IMG/VR virus record: IMGVR_UViG_3300023179_000386
Location: 1 to 29,143 of that record
DNA length: 29,143 nt
Reading direction: 5' to 3' (one strand)
Source of the DNA: a virus
Both the position numbers and the translations under genes were made by a program. This document shows positions 23,555 through 29,143 of the stretch, piece after piece. How positions within the stretch are numbered: the first letter of the stretch is position 1; each line of letters starts with the position of its first letter. The notes beneath the pieces are model-generated. The model did no database searches. It had not been told where the DNA came from and saw only the letters and a program-made list of their open reading frames with translations.

Positions 23555-24685
23555 ATGTCAGTCGAACAAAAGATCAAAGAATTGCTAGCACGTGTTAGCG
23601 CTTCTGCTACTGACGCCGAGACTCTATCAGAAGAGGGTGCTGTTCCAATGGGTGCCACTTCTGTAGCTAAGGACAATAGCATCAAACCAGCCGTGTCAGG
23701 CGATGCTAAGATGCCAAAGCAGGGCTCGTCAGAAGATGCTAGTGCCGATGAAAGGGACGAAAACGAACCTAATCAAGGTGCTAAGGTTGCAATGACTGTA
23801 AAGCCAAATACTTTACAGCCAGTATCAGCACCAGGAGCAACACCTAATTTTTCTACGGTGGCTAATCAACCTGCCAACGCAGTTAATCAGGCCAATTCAA
23901 AGGGGAATGTTCCTGTTTCTGAAGAATCAGAAGAAGAAGATAAACAAATGGATGTTAAAGCTGAATTATCAGCTATCTTTGGTGACGATCTTTCTGAAGA
24001 ATTTGCAGAAAAAGCTACAGCAATTTTTGAAGCTGCAGTTATTGCTCGCGTAAATAGTGAAATGGAATCAATCGTTTCACAATTACAAGAACAAAATGCA
24101 GTTGAACTTGCTGAAGCTAAAGAAGAATTAGTTGAAAAGATTGATTCTTTCTTAAATTATGTTGTTGAACAATGGATGACCGAGAATGAAATAGCAATCG
24201 AATCCGGTCTTCGTACTGAAATCGCAGAAGAATTTATTAGCGGTTTGAAGGGATTGTTTAAAGAACATTATATCGAAGTTCCTGAAGATAAGTATGATGT
24301 AATGGCTGAACTTCAGAATACGGCAAGTGAACTTCAGGGTAAATTAGATGAGTCTATCACAGAAAGATTAGAATTATCTAAACAATTATCAGATTTGAAG
24401 CGCACTCAAGTTTTAGAAAATGCTTCTAAAGATTTAGCTGCTACCGAGGCTGCTAAGCTAAAGAAACTATTAGAAGGTGTTGATTTTGAGAATGAAGGGT
24501 TATTTAGCGAAAAGGTTAGCGTTATTAAAGAAAATTATTTTCCAAAAAATGCTCCTTCAGCAACGCCTGCTCAAGTACAAACACTAGTTGAAGATACCAG
24601 CAATGAACCTGTTTCTTTTGATACAAATAGTACAGTATCAGCATATGCACAGGCATTGTCTAGAGTAGTTAAAAAAAATAAATAA
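23555..24685 (+). CDS. gp22: Prohead scaffold protein gp22
   Basis: A 376-residue, very acidic protein (T4: 269). Residues about 1-130 are a polar, Pro/Asn/Ser-rich and disordered region (for example VKPNTLQPVSAPGATPNFST). From about 130 comes the conserved core: VKAELSAIFGDDLSEEFAEK, VEKIDSFLNYVVEQWMTENE and a long coiled coil (AELQNTASELQGKLDESITE). The FLNYVVEQWM-EN element is typical of T4-like scaffolds. It forms the inner core around which gp23 assembles and is then degraded by gp21. LSEEGAV near residue 24 is a possible cut site. The ribosome binding site is ATAGGAG. It lies directly before gp23. Confidence 0.92.
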   Translation: MSVEQKIKELLARVSASATDAETLSEEGAVPMGATSVAKDNSIKPAVSGDAKMPKQGSSEDASADERDENEPNQGAKVAMTVKPNTLQPVSAPGATPNFSTVANQPANAVNQANSKGNVPVSEESEEEDKQMDVKAELSAIFGDDLSEEFAEKATAIFEAAVIARVNSEMESIVSQLQEQNAVELAEAKEELVEKIDSFLNYVVEQWMTENEIAIESGLRTEIAEEFISGLKGLFKEHYIEVPEDKYDVMAELQNTASELQGKLDESITERLELSKQLSDLKRTQVLENASKDLAATEAAKLKKLLEGVDFENEGLFSEKVSVIKENYFPKNAPSATPAQVQTLVEDTSNEPVSFDTNSTVSAYAQALSRVVKKNK

Positions 24686-24711
24686 TATATCAGTCCTTTA
24701 AGGAGATCTAA

Positions 24712-26043
24712 ATGTTTTTATCCGAACAACTTCAGAAGAAATGGGAAGCAGTTATTGATCACCCAGATCTTCCTGAGATTAAAGAAGGTTATAAAAAGCA
24801 GGTCACTGCTGTCCTTCTAGAAAATCAAGAAAAATCACTTCGTGAAGAGCGTATGTCTCTTTTTGAAGGTGCACCAGTTAACGCTATTCAAGCCAATGAC
24901 GGCGGAAATGCTATTAAGACATACGATCCAATTCTTATTGGTCTAGTACGTCGTGCAATGCCAAATCTAATGGCATATGACATTTGCGGCGTTCAGCCAA
25001 TGACAGGACCAACCGGTCTTATCTTCGCAATGCGTTCAATCTATGGTTCAGATCGTTCTAATACATCTGCATCAGGTCGTGTTGAGGCATTGTTTGACGA
25101 AGCAGATAGCGATTTCTCTGGTACAGGTACACATAGCGGTACTAACGCTGCTAATCTTATCTCTTCAGGTACATATACTACAGGCGCTGGTTTAGCTACC
25201 AACGCTGCAGAACGTCTAGGTGGCGGCGTATCTGGAGATGGTTCATTCAATGAAATGTCTTTCAGCATTGACAAAGTAACTGTTACTGCTAAGAGCCGTG
25301 CATTGAAAGCAGAATACACAGTTGAACTTGCTCAGGACTTGAAAGCAATTCATGGTCTTGATGCAGAAGCAGAGCTTTCAAACATTCTTTCACAAGAATT
25401 TATGTTTGAGATCAACCGTGAAGTTGTACGTACAATTTACAAGGTTGCTAAGCTTGGTTCTCCAGCAACAGCAACAGCAGGCACATTTGACCTAGACGTT
25501 GATTCTAATGGTCGTTGGTCTGTTGAGCGCTTCAAGGGTCTATTGTTTAATATGGAGCGTGATGCTAACCATATTGCTCAAGATACTCGTCGTGGTAAAG
25601 GTAACTTCATCGTTTGCTCTGCAGACGTTGCAAGTGCTTTAGCTATGTCAGGTGTTCTTGATTATACCCCAGCTCTTTCAACAGGTTTGAATGTTGATGA
25701 TACAGGTAATACATTTGCTGGCGTTCTAAATGGACGTTATCGTGTATACATTGATCCATATACATCTAACCTTGGTGCTTCAGAGCAATTTTATATGGTA
25801 GGTTATAAGGGTTCAAGCCCATATGACGCAGGTATTTTCTACTGCCCATATATTCCTCTACAAATGGTTCGTGCTATCGATCCTAACAGCTTCCAGCCAA
25901 AGATTGGCTTTAAGACACGTTATGGTATGGTTGCTAACCCATTCGTATCTACTACCGCAGGTGGTACTGATAATGATCAGAGCACATTTACAGCTAATCG
26001 TAATCAGTATTATCGTAAGTCTCGTGTATTGAATCTTATGTAA
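24712..26043 (+). CDS. gp23: Major capsid protein gp23
   Basis: A 443-residue protein (T4: 521) with strong ribosome binding site AAGGAG. Conserved stretches are LVRRAMPNLMAYDICGVQPM (84-103), PTGLIFAMRSIYG, KSRALKAEYTVELAQDLKAI, HGLDAEAELSNILSQEFMFE and GFKTRYGMVANPF. It has the HK97 fold and forms the shell hexamers. The predicted gp21 cut is SLFE|GAPVNA (after E52), matching T4 cleavage after E65 (FLTE|AEIGG). The insertion region after YGSDRSN is short, as in aquatic T4-like phages. All 23 Arg codons are CGT (22) or CGC (1), with no AGA or AGG, unlike the neighbouring genes, which fits very high expression. A strong terminator follows 23 bases after the stop. Confidence 0.97.
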   Translation: MFLSEQLQKKWEAVIDHPDLPEIKEGYKKQVTAVLLENQEKSLREERMSLFEGAPVNAIQANDGGNAIKTYDPILIGLVRRAMPNLMAYDICGVQPMTGPTGLIFAMRSIYGSDRSNTSASGRVEALFDEADSDFSGTGTHSGTNAANLISSGTYTTGAGLATNAAERLGGGVSGDGSFNEMSFSIDKVTVTAKSRALKAEYTVELAQDLKAIHGLDAEAELSNILSQEFMFEINREVVRTIYKVAKLGSPATATAGTFDLDVDSNGRWSVERFKGLLFNMERDANHIAQDTRRGKGNFIVCSADVASALAMSGVLDYTPALSTGLNVDDTGNTFAGVLNGRYRVYIDPYTSNLGASEQFYMVGYKGSSPYDAGIFYCPYIPLQMVRAIDPNSFQPKIGFKTRYGMVANPFVSTTAGGTDNDQSTFTANRNQYYRKSRVLNLM

Positions 26044-26066
26044 TTGAGCCGACAAAGATCGGACTT

Positions 26067-26093
26067 AAGGGGGAGTAACATCCCCCTTTTTTT
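26067..26093 (+). terminator. Intrinsic terminator after gp23
   Basis: A GGGGGA / TCCCCC stem (26069-26074 with 26081-26086) around the loop GTAACA, extended by AA/TT pairs and followed by seven T. A smaller CCGA/TCGG hairpin lies just before it (26049-26062). It should stop the abundant gp23 message before the next unit. Confidence 0.9.
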
Positions 26094-26096
26094 CTA

Positions 26097-26104
26097 TATA
26101 AATA
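26097..26104 (+). promoter_or_regulatory. T4-type late promoter (TATAAATA) after the gp23 terminator
   Basis: Exact octamer four bases downstream of the terminator T-run and 16 bases before the next ATG. The pair terminator then promoter cleanly separates the capsid unit from the next late unit; the short leader contains the AGAGGAG ribosome binding site. Confidence 0.65.
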
Positions 26105-26120
26105 TATGAGAGGAGAATAA

Positions 26121-26705
26121 ATGTTTACAGCGAATTCTAATATCATATCTAGATCATATACAGAAAATAGACCATCAACCTATGACTATTTGCGTCCAAA
26201 TGCTTTTAGATTCGTTGTTAAAGATTTACCTCATGTTTCATATACTTGTCAATCTGCTAATTTACCTGCGGTTCAATTAGGGTTTGCTGTACAACCTACT
26301 CCTTTTATTGATATACCAGTTGTAGGAGATAAGTTAGATTTTGGCGAATTTGTAATTCGATTTTTAATATCTGAGGATATGTCCAATTATTTAGAATTGT
26401 ATTATTGGTTAATAGCATTAGGGTTTCCAAAAAATTATCAACAATATCCTGATTTTATTATGCAAAGGCAAAATCGTTTTCCATATGTAGTAAATGATCC
26501 AAAGAAAACTAGTCAATTGGCATACTCGGATGCTACTTTGACTATTTTAGACTCGACAAACACTCCTAAAACAAATATAATATTTTATGATATATTTCCA
26601 ACATCAGTCGAAGCATTGGATTTTGATTTGACCTCTTCTTCCGTTCCTTATTTTGTTGGTATTGCATCATTTAAATATAAATTGTTTGAAATAGAATCTA
26701 TTTAA
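26121..26705 (+). CDS. Tail-tube-like virion protein (gp19 superfamily)
   Basis: A 194-residue protein with ribosome site AGAGGAGAA. FRFVVKDLPHVSYTCQSANL (29-48), PAVQLGFAVQPTPFIDIPVV, GDKLDFGEFVIRFLISEDMS and YLELYYWLIALGFPKNY match the order and motifs of tube-fold proteins: 'F-F-I---P-V...SA-LP...P....GD.L.F..' then a helix after the acidic strand. It is clearly different from the gp19 at 19722. In aquatic T4-like phages a similar gene follows gp23. Candidate roles are a tube initiator (gp54-like), a tail completion protein (gp3-like) or a capsid-tail connector. The exact role is not decided by the sequence. Confidence 0.65.
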   Translation: MFTANSNIISRSYTENRPSTYDYLRPNAFRFVVKDLPHVSYTCQSANLPAVQLGFAVQPTPFIDIPVVGDKLDFGEFVIRFLISEDMSNYLELYYWLIALGFPKNYQQYPDFIMQRQNRFPYVVNDPKKTSQLAYSDATLTILDSTNTPKTNIIFYDIFPTSVEALDFDLTSSSVPYFVGIASFKYKLFEIESI

Positions 26706-26722
26706 TAACTTAAAGGTGATAT

Positions 26723-27625
26723 ATGAGTAAAAAACCTAGTCCTGTAGGGAAAACTATCCAACCTCTATTGAAGCAACCAGGTTTGGCTGTTAGCCAGCCC
26801 CAACCTCAACAAAATGCTCCTCAACAAGGACAAATTCAATTAAATATTGATGAAATGAGAAAGGATAAATTTTTCATTGCAACTCCTTGTTACGGCGGCA
26901 ATCTAACAGAGCCATACTTTAGGTCTGTCATTAAACTAATGACATTCTTCAATGGGCATCGTGTTCCTTTGGCTTTTGGAACGATTGCAAATGAATCATT
27001 AGTTACTCGTGCAAGAAATGTGCTTTTGGCTTATTTTCTAGCTTCTGATTATACTAGATTGATTTTTATTGATGCGGATATTGAATTCAATATTGAAGAT
27101 ATTTTAAAACTATACGCGCATAATAAAGATGTTGCTGTCGGGGCTTATCCTAAAAAGGGTGTGAATTGGCAACGCATTAAAGATTCTGTAGCGCAAGAAC
27201 CAAATGCAACTAAAACTGATCGCGAAATTGCTGCGATGGGTTCAGACTACGCCATTAATTTTAAATTCTTAAATAAAGAAACTAAAACCATAGGTGTAGA
27301 AAATGGGTTAATCAAGCTACATGATGCCGGTACTGGTTTTATGATGATTAAAAGAGAAGCAGTTTTGAAACTTCTCAAAGCATATCCTGAAATTAAATAT
27401 AACAATGATGTAAATATTTCGGAAGATTTATCAGATCATTTCTACGCTCTTTTCGATACTATGATTGATCCAATTGATCGCAGATATCTTTCTGAGGATT
27501 ATACATTCTGTCGACGTTGGCAGGATATCGGTGGGGATATTTGGTTAGATCCATCTATTTCCCTCAACCATTATGGTTCATTCTGTTTCCAAGGTAATCC
27601 GGCACAAATTATCCAACTCGGTTAA
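26723..27625 (+). CDS. Glycosyltransferase-like protein (GT-A fold)
   Basis: A 300-residue protein. Residues 1-45 are a Gln/Pro-rich linker (SQPQPQQNAPQQGQ). The catalytic-type domain starts at FFIATPCYGGNLTEPYFRSV (50-69), has AFGTIANESLVTRARNVLLA (84-103) and a DxD-like FIDADIEF (115-122, D117/D119), which usually binds the nucleotide-sugar and metal. GTGFMMIKREAVLKLLKAYP and LSEDYTFCRRWQDIGGDIWL are further GT-A features, as is the final DPSISLNHYGS. Related proteins are common in T4-like phages of aquatic hosts near gp23 and uvsY. The acceptor is unknown: virion protein, DNA or host glycan are all possible. It is read with the tube-like gene and uvsY. Confidence 0.8.
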   Translation: MSKKPSPVGKTIQPLLKQPGLAVSQPQPQQNAPQQGQIQLNIDEMRKDKFFIATPCYGGNLTEPYFRSVIKLMTFFNGHRVPLAFGTIANESLVTRARNVLLAYFLASDYTRLIFIDADIEFNIEDILKLYAHNKDVAVGAYPKKGVNWQRIKDSVAQEPNATKTDREIAAMGSDYAINFKFLNKETKTIGVENGLIKLHDAGTGFMMIKREAVLKLLKAYPEIKYNNDVNISEDLSDHFYALFDTMIDPIDRRYLSEDYTFCRRWQDIGGDIWLDPSISLNHYGSFCFQGNPAQIIQLG

Positions 27626-27628
27626 GTT

Positions 27629-28069
27629 ATGAAACTGTCCGAACTCCAGGAAATGTGGGCAGAGGACAGTACCATTGATGAGACAAATCTTGGTCATGAA
27701 TCTGCTCGCACCCCAACCCTTCACGCAAAATATCTTAATTATCTCTCCTCATCTAGATTGAATTTACGAAAGGCAGAATCCGACTATTGGAATATGCGAC
27801 GTAAAAAATATAGGTATTATAGAGGAGAGATGACTAAGCAAGAATTAGAGGATGAGGAATGGACTCAATGGCAAGGGGCGAAACCATTAAAAAATGAAAT
27901 GGATGAGTTTCTTCAAACTGATAAGGACCTTATTGAATTACAAGATAAAATCGAATATTTCAAAACGGTTCTATATCAATTAGAACAGATTATTAGATCA
28001 CTAAATAGTCGTACGTGGGATATAAAGACAGCAGTAGAGTGGACTAAGTTTACTAACGGTATGATGTAA
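27629..28069 (+). CDS. uvsY: Recombination, repair and ssDNA-binding mediator UvsY
   Basis: A 146-residue protein (T4: 137). It begins MKLSELQEMWAEDSTIDETN and continues with ARTPTLHAKYLNYLSSSRLN, then LRKAESDYWNMRRKKYRYYR; the 'P-LH-KYL-----L-L---E--Y--L-R-K--YYRG' pattern is diagnostic for UvsY. It ends RSLNSRTWDIKTAVEWTKFT, also conserved. UvsY loads the recombinase UvsX on ssDNA coated by gp32. It starts 3 bases after the glycosyltransferase stop, and its own TAA overlaps the ATG of uvsW. Confidence 0.95.
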   Translation: MKLSELQEMWAEDSTIDETNLGHESARTPTLHAKYLNYLSSSRLNLRKAESDYWNMRRKKYRYYRGEMTKQELEDEEWTQWQGAKPLKNEMDEFLQTDKDLIELQDKIEYFKTVLYQLEQIIRSLNSRTWDIKTAVEWTKFTNGMM

Positions 28070-29143
28070 TGGCTGATATAAGTATTCAAAAGAAAAATGA
28101 AGTATATATGATAGTGAATAGTGATCCTTCGATCGCACAGGAATTATCAGATCATTTTTCCTTTGAAGCCCCTGGTGCTAAGTTTCATCCATTGTATAAA
28201 TCAAGAATGTGGGATGGAAAAATTAAATTGTTTTCCATGTTTACTAAAGAATTATACATTGGGTTAAAGGAATATCTAGAGCACTTTGCTACAGAAAGAG
28301 ATTATGTTATAGATTATTCGCAATGGGTAGAAGTTGGTGATGCTGTTACTCCAGAAATAGTCAAAGATTTTTGTGAAGAATTACAACTTGCCTCTAAAGG
28401 GCAACCAATCGAAATAAGGGATTATCAAGTAGATGCAATCTATAAGGCAATTATCGACGGCAGACGCCTCCTATTATCGCCAACTGGTTCAGGAAAATCT
28501 CTTATTATTTACTGCCTCATTAGATGGCATGAAAAGTTTGGAAGACGACAACTCATTCTTGTCCCTACAACTAGTCTTGTGGAACAGATGTATAGCGACT
28601 TCCAAGATTACTCGACGATAAATAATTGGAAAGCAAGTGAACACTGTTATCGAATATATGGCGGGCATGAGAAGTCTAATCAGTACGACGTTGTTATTAG
28701 CACTTGGCAGTCTCTTTATAAGTTACCCAAAAAGTTCTTTTCAGAATTTCAAACTATTTACGGAGACGAAGCCCATTTATTTAAAGCCAAAAGCCTCACA
28801 AGTATTCTCAACAAATGTGAAACGACCCCGTTTCGCATAGGAACTACGGGTACATTAGATGGTACTAAAACACATAAGTTAGTACTTGAAGGATTATTTG
28901 GATCAGTATTCAAAGTAACAACAACCAAAAAGCTAATAGATAATAAGACATTAGCAGATCTAAAAATACATAATATAATTTTAGATTATGATGATGAATC
29001 AAGAAAGCTAGTCAAAAATATGAATTACCAAGAGGAAATGGACTTCTTGGTATCAAATAATCGAAGAAATGTCTTTATTAGAAACTTAGCTATATCGCAA
29101 AAAGGCAACACTTTAGTTTTGTTTCAATTTGTAGAAAAACACG
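28069..29143 (+). CDS. uvsW: UvsW helicase, N-terminal part (continues past the window)
   Basis: Open from the ATG at 28069 (shared base with the uvsY stop) to the window edge, about 358 residues; T4 UvsW is about 500. The N-terminal DNA-binding part is ISIQKKNEVYMIVNSDPSIA...FHPLYKSRMWDGKIKLF. The helicase core has the Q-like IEIRDYQVDAI, Walker A SPTGSGKS (near residue 143), VPTTSLVEQMYSDFQDY, the DEAH box GDEAH, GTTGTLDGT (motif III-like) and NYQEEMDFLVSNNRRNVFIR. T4 has the same blocks (VPTTALTTQM, TYQEEIK). UvsW is an SF2 helicase that unwinds D-loops, R-loops and branched DNA and helps switch from origin- to recombination-dependent replication. The second RecA domain starts at the edge (LVLFQFVEKH). 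Confidence 0.95.
   Translation, partial: MADISIQKKNEVYMIVNSDPSIAQELSDHFSFEAPGAKFHPLYKSRMWDGKIKLFSMFTKELYIGLKEYLEHFATERDYVIDYSQWVEVGDAVTPEIVKDFCEELQLASKGQPIEIRDYQVDAIYKAIIDGRRLLLSPTGSGKSLIIYCLIRWHEKFGRRQLILVPTTSLVEQMYSDFQDYSTINNWKASEHCYRIYGGHEKSNQYDVVISTWQSLYKLPKKFFSEFQTIYGDEAHLFKAKSLTSILNKCETTPFRIGTTGTLDGTKTHKLVLEGLFGSVFKVTTTKKLIDNKTLADLKIHNIILDYDDESRKLVKNMNYQEEMDFLVSNNRRNVFIRNLAISQKGNTLVLFQFVEKH

Overview
This window is the structural core of a T4-like myovirus (contractile tail), most like the 'exo-T4' phages of marine and freshwater bacteria such as cyanophages and pelagiphages. The evidence is an unbroken, colinear T4 gene order (gp13-14-15-16-17-18-19-20-67-core-21-22-23, then UvsY and UvsW). 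All genes are on the + strand. Most of the sequence is AT-rich, spacers are short with many ATGA/TAATG start-stop overlaps, and four spacers carry the exact T4 late-promoter octamer TATAAATA. The host cannot be told from the sequence.

Layout. (1) 1-954: the end of a small tail-associated gene, a C1q-like tip protein and another small protein. (2) 1073-7053: an accessory adhesion block. It holds a 522-residue fibre, a Cys-poor 98-residue protein, a 763-residue glycine-rich collagen-like protein, an unknown 100-residue protein, two tandem 2-oxoglutarate/Fe(II) dioxygenases and a second 98-residue protein. (3) 7092-13200: a small beta-rich tail protein, an 84-residue protein and a giant 1833-residue fibre with 17 NLYYTNAR-type repeats. 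The giant fibre shares modules, and a 68-nt identical stretch, with the 522-residue fibre. (4) 13203-21812: a small coiled-coil protein, neck (gp13, gp14), tail terminator (gp15), terminase (gp16, gp17), sheath (gp18), tube (gp19) and portal (gp20). (5) 21809-26043: prohead core proteins, a small virion protein, protease gp21, scaffold gp22 and major capsid gp23, closed by a strong intrinsic terminator. (6) 26121-29143: a second tube-like virion protein, a glycosyltransferase-like protein, the recombination mediator UvsY and the first part of the helicase UvsW, which runs off the window.

How it works together. Scaffold, core, protease and capsid proteins build the prohead on the portal; the terminase packages DNA; the neck joins head to tail; the tube and sheath form the contractile tail; and the fibre block sets host binding. 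UvsY and UvsW serve recombination-dependent replication.

The most interesting part is the accessory block. A collagen-like Gly-X-Y protein, whose prolines sit almost always in the Y position just before glycine, lies in the same gene cluster as two 2OG/Fe(II) dioxygenases, one of them prolyl-4-hydroxylase-like. This suggests, but does not prove, a phage system that hydroxylates its own virion adhesin.
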